Below, one piece after another: positions 7,569 to 16,045 of a stretch of 42,280 nucleotides of DNA. The stretch covers positions 1 through 42,280 of the forward strand of contig CALCHY010000335.1 of the NCBI GenBank assembly GCA_937907415.1, read 5' to 3'. Source of the DNA: an uncultured Trueperaceae bacterium (GTDB taxonomy: Bacteria; Deinococcota; Deinococci; Deinococcales; Trueperaceae). Every line of letters starts with the position of its first letter. Within the stretch, counting starts at the first letter, position 1. The position numbers and the translations under genes are program-made. Under the pieces are notes generated by a model, which ran no database searches, had not been told where the DNA came from, and worked only from the letters and a program-made list of their open reading frames with translations.

Positions 7569-9443
7569 CTAGGTTCCTGGCGCCTCTGTCGGCTCGTCCG
7601 CTGCCTCAGCGAGCCAGCGCCCCAATACCCTCGTCGCCAGGGCGGCCAGTGGGGCGACGACGGCGCCGATCACGAGCCCGACGAGGAGGGCGACCCCGGT
7701 GCGTTCAAGCGAGATGAGCAGGGGCGTGTGGTAGTGGCTGAACGAGTTGAGGATGCTCGCTTGCGCCACCACGCCACCAGTGAGAAGCAGTCCACGCAGC
7801 CACGCTGGCCAGCCCGGCACTGCCAAGGCGATCAACGCGAGGGGGTGGCCGAGCAGCTCCTTGAAGCGCGGCCGAGCCACGAACTCCCCGAGCAGGGAGC
7901 GCAACGTGAGCTCGAACTGGCTGACGCCGATCACCGGGTCGTTGCCGCGCCGCAGCACGACGACTGCTACCGCAGCAAGCGCTAGCAGCCCAAGGGCAAC
8001 GTGCCCGAACGTTATGCGGGTGCCCAGCATGCGCTTGACCCACACGGCCGGTCGATGCTGGCGCAGGAGGTAGGCGGCGAGGAAGAGGGCGGGAGGCACG
8101 ACCAACGTCAGGCCGACACCCGAGAACGGCCTGATGGCGAGCAGCGTCTCGCGCTCACTGCCAACTGCGGCGAGTAGCAGCGCCCCGGCGAGGCTGACGG
8201 CCGTCGCGCCAAGGATGGCGGGCAGGCGTTCCTTGAAGGTCAGGTACCCGAGGGTGGGGAAGACGAGGGCGGCGAGCAGAGCCACCGCGTCCCACGACGG
8301 CCCCGCGAAGAAGAGCGCCGCCAACACGACGAGCGCGAGCGCAGCCGCCCCCCACGGCGCTGGGAAGCGCCTGGCAAGGAGGAGCACGCCCGCTGCCACG
8401 CCGAGTGCAGCCAGGGCGCGTAACCACGCCTGCGTGACGTAGCTGGTGCCGAGCTCCGAGAGCGGCCCGACGACGTAGCCTTGCGCCGCCAATGAACGGG
8501 TCAACCCAGCGACGAGCTTCTTCGTGTTCTCGATGGGGTCGCCCAACTCGACCGTCGTGTACGGCCGCAGGTAGAGCAGGCGCACGTTGCGCTCCTCCAC
8601 CGCCAGCAGGTACTTGTCGATGAGGTCGGCGGGGCGTAGGCGCCTGTCGACGTAATCCTGGTTGAAACTGAGGAGCCTGACGGTCGGCACCTTGCCTGAC
8701 AAGTCGGCCATGCCGTTCTGCGGCGTGCCTTCGATGACGGCCGTGTAGTAGCCAGCCGACGCTTCTTCGACGTCATCCAACCCGAACGGCCAGCCAGCGA
8801 CCTGGGTGCCTGCGTGAACGAGGTAAGTCGCCTCGTCCGGGAAGTCGCTGCCAGCGCCGACCAGTGAGTATGGCGCGTTGCGCGGGCGGTACGCGATGTC
8901 GAAGCCGGCGTTCTTCCAGAGCCGCAGTTGCGCCGTGTCCGGGCCGGCGGGCATTACCGTCTTGACGTCGCCTGGCCACAAGTACCAGGTGCGACCGTCG
9001 AGCTCGAACGAGCGCGCCTGAGGGACGTTCTTCGCGATGAGGTCGTCGAGCGCTCCTGGGAGGAGCGCAGTTACCAGCGTGGCGTTCGAAGGTATCGGCG
9101 GGGCGGGCTCGCCGCTAGCGAGGAGTTGCGCCTTCAGCTCGGAACCGAGCAGCGTGGCGGCGTAACCCTTCGCGGCCAGGGTCTCGATGGTGTCCTCGTA
9201 CAGCGCTACGCCCGTGAGGCCGCTCGCCTTGTAACGCAGCCCCAGCTCGAGGCTGGTTAGCCCAACGAGATCGCCTTGGGTCCCGAGCGCTTGCTCGTCC
9301 ATGACGATGGCGACTTGCTCCTTGCTGCTCTCGGCCGCGACGCGCCGCACGGCGAGGACCGCGGCGGGCACGAGCGCCAACACGACGACCAGCCACATGA
9401 TGCGGTCGATACGCGCGGTCTTGGCTGCGCCGCGGTAACTCAC
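7569..9443 (-). CDS. DUF5693 family polytopic membrane protein
   Basis: This 624-aa protein has one N-terminal membrane helix (about 13-32), an extracytoplasmic domain of roughly 310 residues, and a C-terminal half with about 8 hydrophobic helices (about 340-610). It matches the layout and sequence of DUF5693 proteins, which are regularly encoded beside csaB. The function is not established; a role in export or modification of the pyruvylated polymer is inferred from context. The ATG overlaps the udk stop by 4 nt and the stop lies 2 nt before csaB. Confidence 0.75.
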   Translation of the reverse strand: MSYRGAAKTARIDRIMWLVVVLALVPAAVLAVRRVAAESSKEQVAIVMDEQALGTQGDLVGLTSLELGLRYKASGLTGVALYEDTIETLAAKGYAATLLGSELKAQLLASGEPAPPIPSNATLVTALLPGALDDLIAKNVPQARSFELDGRTWYLWPGDVKTVMPAGPDTAQLRLWKNAGFDIAYRPRNAPYSLVGAGSDFPDEATYLVHAGTQVAGWPFGLDDVEEASAGYYTAVIEGTPQNGMADLSGKVPTVRLLSFNQDYVDRRLRPADLIDKYLLAVEERNVRLLYLRPYTTVELGDPIENTKKLVAGLTRSLAAQGYVVGPLSELGTSYVTQAWLRALAALGVAAGVLLLARRFPAPWGAAALALVVLAALFFAGPSWDAVALLAALVFPTLGYLTFKERLPAILGATAVSLAGALLLAAVGSERETLLAIRPFSGVGLTLVVPPALFLAAYLLRQHRPAVWVKRMLGTRITFGHVALGLLALAAVAVVVLRRGNDPVIGVSQFELTLRSLLGEFVARPRFKELLGHPLALIALAVPGWPAWLRGLLLTGGVVAQASILNSFSHYHTPLLISLERTGVALLVGLVIGAVVAPLAALATRVLGRWLAEAADEPTEAPGT

Positions 9444-10081
9444 GCCCTGCCCCTGCCGCTACGCCGCAAGTACGCGTCTACGTGGTCGACGAGGACTTCA
9501 AGGGCTACGCGGTTCTTGCCGCCCTCAGGCAGCACTAGGTCCGCATACTGCTTGGTCGGCTCGATGAAGAGGTCGTGCATCGGCTTGACCGTCCTGCGGT
9601 ACTGCGCGATCACGGCCTGGGCGCTGCGGCCACGCTCCTCGACGTCACGCTCGAGGCGCCTGATGAAGCGCTCGTCAGGCGGCGCGTCGACGAAGACCTT
9701 GAGTTGCATGCGCTCGCGCAAGTGCTGATCGTGCAGTACGAGGATGCCTTCCACGATGATCACCGGCTTCGGTTCGAGGTACAGGGTGTTCGGGGAGCGG
9801 TCGTGAACGGTGAAGTCGTAGACGGGCCGCTCGACGGACTCCCCGCTAACGAGCCTGTCGACGTGGTCGACGAGTAACTCGGAGTCGAAGGCGCTCGGCT
9901 CGTCGTAGTTCGTTAGCACGCGCGCCTCGAAGGGCAAGTCACCCTGCGCGCGGTAGTAGGCGTCTTGCGGCAGCAGGAGCGCGTTCTCACTACCCGCCTC
10001 GGCCAATAGCGCCTTGGCGACGGTCGTCTTGCCCGAACCGGTGCCGCCTGCTAGACCGATGACGAGCGAACGTTCGCTCAC
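9440..10081 (-). CDS. udk: Uridine kinase
   Basis: Uridine/cytidine kinase phosphorylates uridine and cytidine to UMP and CMP in pyrimidine salvage. The 213-aa sequence has the P-loop GGTGSGKTT (12-20), the QDAYYR segment typical of uridine kinases, NYDEPSAFD (about 58-66), a VIIVEGILVLHD Walker-B-like strand and the R-R-x-x-R-D lid. It overlaps pyrG upstream and the DUF5693 gene downstream, each by 4 nt (ATGA). That places UTP/CTP synthesis in one transcript with cell-wall polymer genes. Confidence 0.92.
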   Translation of the reverse strand: MSERSLVIGLAGGTGSGKTTVAKALLAEAGSENALLLPQDAYYRAQGDLPFEARVLTNYDEPSAFDSELLVDHVDRLVSGESVERPVYDFTVHDRSPNTLYLEPKPVIIVEGILVLHDQHLRERMQLKVFVDAPPDERFIRRLERDVEERGRSAQAVIAQYRRTVKPMHDLFIEPTKQYADLVLPEGGKNRVALEVLVDHVDAYLRRSGRGRA

Positions 10082-11748
10082 GAGGCCCGTGCGTCTGCGC
10101 TGGTTTCCGGCCGCGACCCAGACGCGCGCTGCACGGCGGCCCTGATGAAGCCCGTGAAAGGCGGGCTTGGCCTCATGAGGCGGGACTTGAACTCGGGGTG
10201 CGACTGCAGGCCAAGGAAGAACGGGTGCCCAGGGAGCTCGACGGATTCGACCAACCCGCGACCGCGGCCAGCCATGCCCGGAGTCACGCCGCCGATGACG
10301 AGGCCAGCGCTAACGAGGCGCTCGACGTAATCGGGGTTGACCTCGTAACGGTGCCGGTGACGCTCGTGAACGATAGGTAGCGTGGCGCCGCCCTCCGCGT
10401 ACAGCTGCCCGACCAAGCTGCCGGGCGTTACTTCCATCGGCCAACTACCGAGGCGCATGGTCCCGCCCATGTCGGCCACCTCGAGCTGTTCGGGCATGAG
10501 GTCGATCACGGCGCTCGGCGTGTACTGGTCGAACTCGGTCGAGTTCGCGCCCCGTAGTTCCGCGACGTGACGGGCGAACTCGATGACTGCCACCTGCATG
10601 CCAAGGCAGATGCCGAGGTAAGGCACGCGGCCCTCGCGCGCTACCTGAGCGGCCCGCACCTTGCCTTCGATGCCGCGTACGCCGAAGCCGCCTGGCACCA
10701 GGATGCCGTCGAAGCTCGTCAAGTGCTCGACGTCCCCCTCCACCAGGTCCTCAGCGTTGACCCAGTGGATGTCCACGGCGGCGTGGTTAGCGATTCCCGC
10801 GTGCTTGAGGGCCTCCATGAGGCTGAGGTAGGCGTCCGGCATGGCGACGTACTTGCCGACCACGGCGATGTTCACGCGCTTCTGCGGTTGCCGAAGCACG
10901 CGCACGGCCTCGAGCCAAGCCCGCAGCTCGGGGGTGACGCGCTCGAGGCGCAGCATCTCTTCGACGAAACGCCCAACGCCTTGCTGCTCGAGCATGTCGG
11001 GGACGGCGTAAACGAAGTCCGCGTCGTAGGCGTTGAAGACGGCGTCGTGAGCGACGTTGGAGAAGAGCGCGATCTTGCGCCGCCCAGACTCGGGAACGGC
11101 CTGCTGCGACCTAAGCACGAGCGCGTCCGGTTGAATGCCGACGCCCCTAAGCGTGGCAACCGAGTGTTGCGTCGGCTTGGTCTTGTGCTCCTCGCTCGTG
11201 CCGAGATAGGGGACGAGGGTGACGTGGATGTACAGGGTGTTGTGCCTGCCCTGCTCGAAGCGGATCTGGCGGATGGCTTCAAGGAACGGGAGCGACTCGA
11301 TGTCGCCGACCGTACCCCCGACCTCGACGAGCACGATCTCGGCCTCTGCCGCGTCTCCGGCCTCGAAGATGCGGCGCTTGATCTCGTCGGTGACGTGCGG
11401 GATGACCTGCACGGTCTGCGACAGGTAAGCGCCCCTGCGCTCCTTCTCGATGACGCTCAAGTAGACCTGGCCGGTCGTGACGTTGTTGCCGCGCCCAAGG
11501 TCTACGTCGAGGAAGCGTTCGTACGTTCCGATATCAAGGTCGGTTTCTGCGCCGTCGTCCGTAACGAAGACCTCACCGTGCTCGTATGGCCGCATGGTGC
11601 CTGCGTCCACGTTCACGTACGGGTCGATCTTCACTGCCGTTACGCGGTAACCGCGCGCGCGCAGGAGTGCGCCGATGCTCGAGGTCGTTATGCCTTTCCC
11701 GAGACTTGAAACCACCCCACCGGTGACGAAAATGTACTTGCGGTCCAT
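10078..11748 (-). CDS. pyrG: CTP synthase
   Basis: CTP synthase converts UTP to CTP using ATP and glutamine ammonia. The 556-aa sequence is full length: N-terminal synthase domain starting KYIFVTGGVVSSLGKG (4-19) and a C-terminal class I glutamine amidotransferase with Cys381 in GICLGMQ and His517/Glu519 in SHPEF. It is the first gene of the operon. An AGGTGA ribosome-binding site precedes the ATG, and a promoter lies close upstream. A Bacillus-style initially transcribed GGGC slippage signal is not evident. Confidence 0.96.
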   Translation of the reverse strand: MDRKYIFVTGGVVSSLGKGITTSSIGALLRARGYRVTAVKIDPYVNVDAGTMRPYEHGEVFVTDDGAETDLDIGTYERFLDVDLGRGNNVTTGQVYLSVIEKERRGAYLSQTVQVIPHVTDEIKRRIFEAGDAAEAEIVLVEVGGTVGDIESLPFLEAIRQIRFEQGRHNTLYIHVTLVPYLGTSEEHKTKPTQHSVATLRGVGIQPDALVLRSQQAVPESGRRKIALFSNVAHDAVFNAYDADFVYAVPDMLEQQGVGRFVEEMLRLERVTPELRAWLEAVRVLRQPQKRVNIAVVGKYVAMPDAYLSLMEALKHAGIANHAAVDIHWVNAEDLVEGDVEHLTSFDGILVPGGFGVRGIEGKVRAAQVAREGRVPYLGICLGMQVAVIEFARHVAELRGANSTEFDQYTPSAVIDLMPEQLEVADMGGTMRLGSWPMEVTPGSLVGQLYAEGGATLPIVHERHRHRYEVNPDYVERLVSAGLVIGGVTPGMAGRGRGLVESVELPGHPFFLGLQSHPEFKSRLMRPSPPFTGFIRAAVQRASGSRPETSADARAS

Positions 11749-11769
11749 GGTTCACCTACCCGGGACTCA

Positions 11770-11797
11770 ATGCTAGCACCCGCGCCACCAACGCCAA
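11770..11797 (-). promoter_or_regulatory. Promoter of the pyrG operon
   Basis: On the minus strand, TTGGCG (11792-11797), a 16-nt spacer and TAGCAT (11770-11775) preceded by TGC make a sigma-70-type promoter with an extended -10. The predicted start is about 15 nt before the pyrG ATG, leaving a very short leader with AGGTGA. Confidence 0.6.
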
Positions 11798-11849
11798 GCG
11801 TGGGCGCTTTCTCGGCCTCTCTGGGAGCGGTAGCGCAGCGCGTGCGTGG

Positions 11850-11855
11850 TACAGT
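11850..11855 (+). promoter_or_regulatory. Possible -10 box for gmk
   Basis: TACAGT preceded by TGG lies 74 nt before the preferred gmk start. No -35 box is seen. It is divergent from the pyrG promoter. Confidence 0.3.
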
Positions 11856-11929
11856 CACGCCCTGCCTACGACGAGAGCGTAGGGTTGGCGCGCGTGTCGG
11901 GGGCGGCGCCGAGGAGGCTGGCACTGCGA

Positions 11930-12610
11930 GTGAACCACGACACTGACGAGGCGGACGCGCTACAGCCAAGCGGACTGGCGACCAAGCGGCGAGGGATCCT
12001 GTTCGTCATGACCGGCGCCTCCGGCGTTGGCAAGGACACCATCCGCAGCGCGGCTGCGCCGTTCCTCGCCGAGATGGTTTACTCGATCTCCGCCACCACC
12101 CGCGGTCAGCGGCCGGGCGAGCAGCACGGCGTCCAGTACTACTTCATAGGTCGCGAGCAGTTCGAGCAGATGATCGCGGGCCAGGCGCTGCTCGAGTACG
12201 CAGACTACGTCGGCGATTACTACGGCACGCCGGTCGCGCCCGTCAAGGAAGCGTTGGCGCGCGGGCAGGACGTGCTCCTCGAGCTGGAACTAGTTGGTGC
12301 GCGCCAGGTGAAGAAGCGCGTGCCAGAAGCCGTCATGCTCTTCATCGCACCCCCATCGCTCGAAGAGCTGGAGCGGCGCTTGCGCGGGCGCGGCACCGAT
12401 AGCGAAGAGAAGATGCAGAAGCGCCTCGCGCGGGCTAGGGAAGAGATCCGCGCGTTGCGCGAGTTCGACTACTTGATCGTCAACGACGAGGTCGGACGCG
12501 CCGTCACGGAGCTCGAGTCGATCATCCGCGCCGAACGCGCGCGCGCCAAGCTAGTCACGGACGCACAGCTGGCCGAGTTCCTGCGCGGCGGGCACGACGG
12601 CAACGACTGA
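11930..12610 (+). CDS. gmk: Guanylate kinase
   Basis: Guanylate kinase phosphorylates GMP to GDP. The 226-aa sequence has the P-loop GASGVGKDT (29-37), the SISATTRGQRPGEQHGVQYY GMP-binding segment, YYGTP, and the LRGRGTDSEE lid region. The usual P-loop serine/threonine order GPSGVGKS is here GASGVGKD. The start is uncertain: GTG at 11930 is preceded by GAGGAGG at a long 12-nt spacing, and the frame stays open to 11846. The residues before the P-loop are not conserved in the family. It is followed by rpoZ, as in many bacteria (gmk-rpoZ). Confidence 0.93.
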   Translation: MNHDTDEADALQPSGLATKRRGILFVMTGASGVGKDTIRSAAAPFLAEMVYSISATTRGQRPGEQHGVQYYFIGREQFEQMIAGQALLEYADYVGDYYGTPVAPVKEALARGQDVLLELELVGARQVKKRVPEAVMLFIAPPSLEELERRLRGRGTDSEEKMQKRLARAREEIRALREFDYLIVNDEVGRAVTELESIIRAERARAKLVTDAQLAEFLRGGHDGND

Positions 12611-12649
12611 AACGCGTCGCCCTACTGCGCAGTTCACACGCACTTGGGG

Positions 12650-12655
12650 TAACAT
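12650..12655 (+). promoter_or_regulatory. Candidate -10 box for rpoZ
   Basis: TAACAT lies 76 nt before the rpoZ ATG. It would give a leader of about 70 nt ending in a CGGAGGAG ribosome-binding site. No good -35 box is seen. Confidence 0.3.
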
Positions 12656-12731
12656 GTAAGGTCGATTGGGCGCTAGCGCCTACTTACCTAGTTGTTGCGG
12701 GGCCACGCGCGCCCCTTATTCGGAGGAGCAC

Positions 12732-13037
12732 ATGGCTCAAGAAGGCTACGACAAACTGATCTCACTTACTGACTCGCGTTACCGCTTGTCCATGGTGGTG
12801 GCGCTTCGCGCCGCGCAGCTCAAGATGGGTATCCCAACCGTGCTCGAGCCAGGCGTGCTGCCTAGCCTTGAGAACAGCGTTACCGTCGCCATGAAGGAGT
12901 TCGAGGCCGGTGCGGGCTTGGCGTGGGGCGATGACCTCCCGACTAACGATGAACTCAAGCGCCTTGTCGAGGTGCGTAAGCCTGAACCAGTGAACCCGTT
13001 GGTGGGCACGCCGTTCGACGAAGACGACGACGACTGA
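12732..13037 (+). CDS. rpoZ: RNA polymerase omega subunit
   Basis: The omega subunit helps fold and hold the beta-prime subunit and contributes to ppGpp binding in some lineages. The 101-aa product starts MAQEGYDKLISLTDSRYRLS, the conserved omega core, with VVALRAAQLKMG following. The acidic tail ends EDDDD. ATG 12732 follows CGGAGGAG at good spacing; the frame is open upstream but without a ribosome-binding site. It is the second gene after gmk. Confidence 0.92.
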   Translation: MAQEGYDKLISLTDSRYRLSMVVALRAAQLKMGIPTVLEPGVLPSLENSVTVAMKEFEAGAGLAWGDDLPTNDELKRLVEVRKPEPVNPLVGTPFDEDDDD

Positions 13038-13075
13038 AGCAGAAGTAGCACGACCACACGAGGTTTCTTGGCACC

Positions 13076-13099
13076 GGGCCGTCCGCGTATGGGCGGCCC
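13076..13099 (+). terminator. Intrinsic terminator-like hairpin after rpoZ
   Basis: GGGCCGTCC (13076-13084) and GGGCGGCCC (13091-13099) form a 9-bp stem with one G-U pair and a 6-nt loop. The downstream stretch CGCTTCGTTCT is only moderately T-rich. Confidence 0.55.
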
Positions 13100-13109
13100 C
13101 GCTTCGTTC

Positions 13110-13142
13110 TGAATAACTTCCCGGATGCTAGGCTGAATATGC
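13110..13142 (+). promoter_or_regulatory. argR promoter with two possible ARG half-boxes
   Basis: TAGGCT (13129-13134) preceded by TGC is an extended -10 box 8 nt before the argR ATG, consistent with leaderless or near-leaderless expression. TGAAT occurs at 13110-13114 and 13134-13138, 24 nt apart; TGAAT is the half-site of ArgR operators. Autoregulation would be typical of ArgR, but the opposite half-sites (ATTCA) are poor. Confidence 0.35.
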
Positions 13143-13601
13143 ATGGCGAGCAAGGAACACCGTCAACGACTGATAGTCGACCTGGTGGAGAGCGAGTTCA
13201 TCTCCACCCAAGCTGAGATAGCCGAGCGCTTAGCTAGCAGCGGCATCAACGTCACGCAGGCAACCATCAGCCGCGACGTGAGCGAGTTGAGGCTCGTGCG
13301 GGTGCCATCCGGCCGCGGCAGGCACCGCTACAGCGCCACCCCGATGGTCATGCAGGACGACATCGAGCGCGAGTTGCGCGACCGCTTCCGCCTCTTCGTT
13401 CGCCACCTCGATAGGGGTGAGAACATCATCGTCGTAACGACCGACGAAGGGCACGCGTCAGGGGTGGCGTTCGTGATCGACAAGCTCGAGCGCGACGAGA
13501 TCGTCGGCACCCTCGCGGGCCAGAACGCCATCCTAGTCGTCACCCGCACGACGGCGGTGGCCGAGACCATCCAGGAAGAGTTCGAGCGCCTCCTAGAGTG
13601 A
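13143..13601 (+). CDS. argR: Arginine repressor ArgR/AhrC
   Basis: ArgR is a hexameric, arginine-dependent transcription factor that represses arginine synthesis and often activates catabolism. The 152-aa sequence is full length: N-terminal winged helix with STQAEIAERLASSGINVTQA and TISRDVSELRLVRV (about 22-55), and a C-terminal oligomerisation/arginine domain ending NAILVVTRTTAVAETIQEEF. No arginine genes are in the window, so it acts in trans. No Shine-Dalgarno sequence precedes the ATG. Confidence 0.92.
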   Translation: MASKEHRQRLIVDLVESEFISTQAEIAERLASSGINVTQATISRDVSELRLVRVPSGRGRHRYSATPMVMQDDIERELRDRFRLFVRHLDRGENIIVVTTDEGHASGVAFVIDKLERDEIVGTLAGQNAILVVTRTTAVAETIQEEFERLLE

Positions 13602-13631
13602 AAGTGCATGGAGCGGCTCATAAACCCGTGC

Positions 13632-13637
13632 TAGCCT
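13632..13637 (+). promoter_or_regulatory. Extended -10 box for the large TPR gene
   Basis: TAGCCT preceded by TGC lies 19 nt before the ATG. The predicted transcript starts just ahead of the TGGAGGAAAC ribosome-binding site. Confidence 0.45.
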
Positions 13638-13656
13638 GAACCACTCTGGAGGAAAC

Positions 13657-16008
13657 ATGCACCGTCCAGCTCGACGTTTCTTGCAATTACTCATAGCCGC
13701 CTTCGCGGCATTTATCGCGCCGGTCGGCGTGGTCAGCGCGGCGTCGCTAGCCGTCCACCCGTTCGCAAGTGATGACCCGCTACTCGGTATGGCCGTTGCG
13801 GATGAACTCGCCGCGTCGTTCGAGGGCGTTGACGTGCTCCTCGGACCAGACGTGACGGCAGGAGCCATCCCGCCGCTCATGGTGCCGGGCGGCTTCATCG
13901 GCATCACCCGTGTGGTGGGCGAGGATCCGATGCACGGTCCAGCTGGCGCGCAACTCTTACGGGGCGCGCTCGGCGTCGACGTGGCTGCCACCGGCAGCGT
14001 GCTCGTGTTGGACGCGAGCTACCGCCTCGACCTGGTAGTAGCTGGCCCAGAAGGCGTCGTCAGCGCCTCACTGCAGGCGCCGCATGGGCGGCGCGACCAG
14101 CTCGTCGCGCAAGCCGCGCGCGTCGTTGCGCGCGCGCTGAACGGCCCGACACCGGCGCCGCGGTCAGCACCGGCTCTAGACGGGGCGTACGCCAACTACG
14201 TGACCGCCCTCGTCTATGCGGGCGACGGCTTCGTCTCGGACGCCGCTTCGTTGCTTGCCAGCGTCGCCGCCACTGAGTTGCCCGTACGCGCCCACAGCCT
14301 GCTCGAGGACCTCGACGCGGCCATAGCCCCCGCCTCCGCTGCCCCGGTCGCCTCCGCCTCGCGCCAGTTGCGCCGCGCACTACTCGGGCTGGGGGTCGAG
14401 TCGTTCGACGAGGACACCGGCTTCGCGGCGTTCCAAGCGGTTACAGCCGGCGCGCAACTCCCGCTCGCGGGCGCATGGGCCGCCGTATTAGCCGCCAGCG
14501 TCGGCGACTACGCTGCCGCAACGGCGAGCCTGGAGGCCGCCAACGCTAGCGGCAGCTACCCATACGGAGAGGCCCTCGCCGCCGCACTAGCTTGGGCGCA
14601 GGGAGACGAGGCGGCGGCGGTCGCCGCCATCGACGACGTGATCGCCAGTCCGGCCAGTGGCAGGGCGGCCGCGCTCCTAGGCGCGTCGATCGTCGCCCAG
14701 ATCAAAGCCGACCCACAACGCGAAACGGCGGCGCTCAACGCCCTCAGCCGCGTCGCTCCTCACCTCGTCTACTCCTTCGAGCGGCTCTCTTACTTGGCCT
14801 TCGACCGCGACGACCCCCTAGCTGCGGCCGAGGCGCTCGTCCCGGCCGTCCAGTTGGAACCGGAGTCGGACCTCTACTGGACGAACCTCGGGTGGTCTTA
14901 CTACCTGCTCGGTTTCCTCGACAAGAGCGAAGAAGCCTCGCAGCGCGCAGTCGAACTCGATGGCAACCAGTACATCGCCCTCTACAACCTCGGCCTCGTC
15001 GGCAGTGTACGGGGGCGCCTGGCGGACGCCGTTAAGGCGTACGACCGCGCGATCAAACTCGACCCCGCGGTTGACGACGAGGCTATCGCTGACCTCGAGT
15101 CCGCGCTTGAGCTCCATACGTCCGCCGTTGGGGTCAATTACTCCCTCGCGTACCTTTATGACGCCGAAGGTAGGCGCGACGATGCGCGGGCACGCTACAG
15201 GCGCTTCGTCAGGCTCGCCACCGCGGCGGGTGAGTACCCTGAGTTCGTCGCCTTGGCGGCCGACCGCTTGGTGGTCCTCGACGCGCCACCGCCACCCCTA
15301 GAACTCAGCGGGGGCGTGACGCCCAAGCTTGGCGTTCGGGGCCCTGACGCCTCACCGTTCCACCCGGGCGACCGCGTCTTCCCGGCTTTCGAAGTCAGCA
15401 CCCCAGGCGACCAATTGCCTGCGCGGCTCAACGTGACCATCACCATCACTGGCGCCAGCGAGGAGAGCGTAGCTACCGGCGGAGGAGAAGTGGTCGTGCC
15501 GACGGGCGCGGTTGGCTTCGTGGTCGATACTTTGGCCCTCGACCTGCCGCTTGACCTCGCGGCTGGCGCATACGACCTCAACGTCGAGGTCAGCGCGCTG
15601 GATGGCAGCCACACGGCTGGCAGCGCCACCTTGGAGGTCGACGGCGCCCCTGAAGTGCTCCGCCAGCTATTCAGCCGCGGCGTCGTGATGACGGCGCTCG
15701 AGTCGGGCGCGCCACTCTACGGCGCTAAGGACCTAGCTGATCCGCAGGCCTTCGTAGCCGCACTTGTCGACGAACTGCGCTCCGGGGCCGCGGCGGCGGA
15801 CCAGGCGTTGCCAACGGTTGATTCTGGCCGCTTCGCTGGGCAGACGGGGCGAGAACTCTTCGAGTCGAGCACCAATGCCGACGTTATCGACTACCTGGCT
15901 TACGTCATCGCGGGCGGCGTTAGCGACTTCCGCTTCGTCTTCGTCGACGGCTACGCCTCCTGGGCGCTTGACGGCGCACCAACGGCACCAGAAGGAGCGG
16001 CCGAATGA
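13657..16008 (+). CDS. Large secreted TPR-repeat protein
   Basis: A 783-aa protein with a signal peptide (hydrophobic residues about 9-27, ending SAA). An alanine-rich N-terminal region follows. TPR-like helical repeats span about residues 270-540 and are clearest at SDLYWTNLGWSYYLLGFLDKSEEA and QYIALYNLGLVGSVRGRLADAV. A beta-rich region (about 550-665), including LPARLNVTITITGASEES, may be an Ig-like domain, and a short helical C-terminus follows. No catalytic motif is seen. TGGAGGAAAC precedes the ATG. It is probably an envelope scaffold or assembly factor (inference); I do not recognise a specific family. Confidence 0.75.
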   Translation: MHRPARRFLQLLIAAFAAFIAPVGVVSAASLAVHPFASDDPLLGMAVADELAASFEGVDVLLGPDVTAGAIPPLMVPGGFIGITRVVGEDPMHGPAGAQLLRGALGVDVAATGSVLVLDASYRLDLVVAGPEGVVSASLQAPHGRRDQLVAQAARVVARALNGPTPAPRSAPALDGAYANYVTALVYAGDGFVSDAASLLASVAATELPVRAHSLLEDLDAAIAPASAAPVASASRQLRRALLGLGVESFDEDTGFAAFQAVTAGAQLPLAGAWAAVLAASVGDYAAATASLEAANASGSYPYGEALAAALAWAQGDEAAAVAAIDDVIASPASGRAAALLGASIVAQIKADPQRETAALNALSRVAPHLVYSFERLSYLAFDRDDPLAAAEALVPAVQLEPESDLYWTNLGWSYYLLGFLDKSEEASQRAVELDGNQYIALYNLGLVGSVRGRLADAVKAYDRAIKLDPAVDDEAIADLESALELHTSAVGVNYSLAYLYDAEGRRDDARARYRRFVRLATAAGEYPEFVALAADRLVVLDAPPPPLELSGGVTPKLGVRGPDASPFHPGDRVFPAFEVSTPGDQLPARLNVTITITGASEESVATGGGEVVVPTGAVGFVVDTLALDLPLDLAAGAYDLNVEVSALDGSHTAGSATLEVDGAPEVLRQLFSRGVVMTALESGAPLYGAKDLADPQAFVAALVDELRSGAAAADQALPTVDSGRFAGQTGRELFESSTNADVIDYLAYVIAGGVSDFRFVFVDGYASWALDGAPTAPEGAAE

Positions 16009-16014
16009 CCGCGC

Positions 16015-16034
16015 GTGCCCTGCAGAACGGGCAC
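16015..16034. terminator. Weak hairpin between convergent genes
   Basis: GTGCCC (16015-16020) and GGGCAC (16029-16034) form a 6-bp stem with an 8-nt loop in the 37-nt gap between two converging genes. There is no U-tract on either strand. Confidence 0.3.
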
Positions 16035-16045
16035 CCGCAGCGGAA

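Noticed and set aside
10567..11709. A 380-aa open frame on the plus strand within pyrG
   Set aside because: It is antisense to the conserved CTP synthase; high GC creates long shadow frames, and its composition (many V, D, H, R) is that of a reverse-strand shadow.
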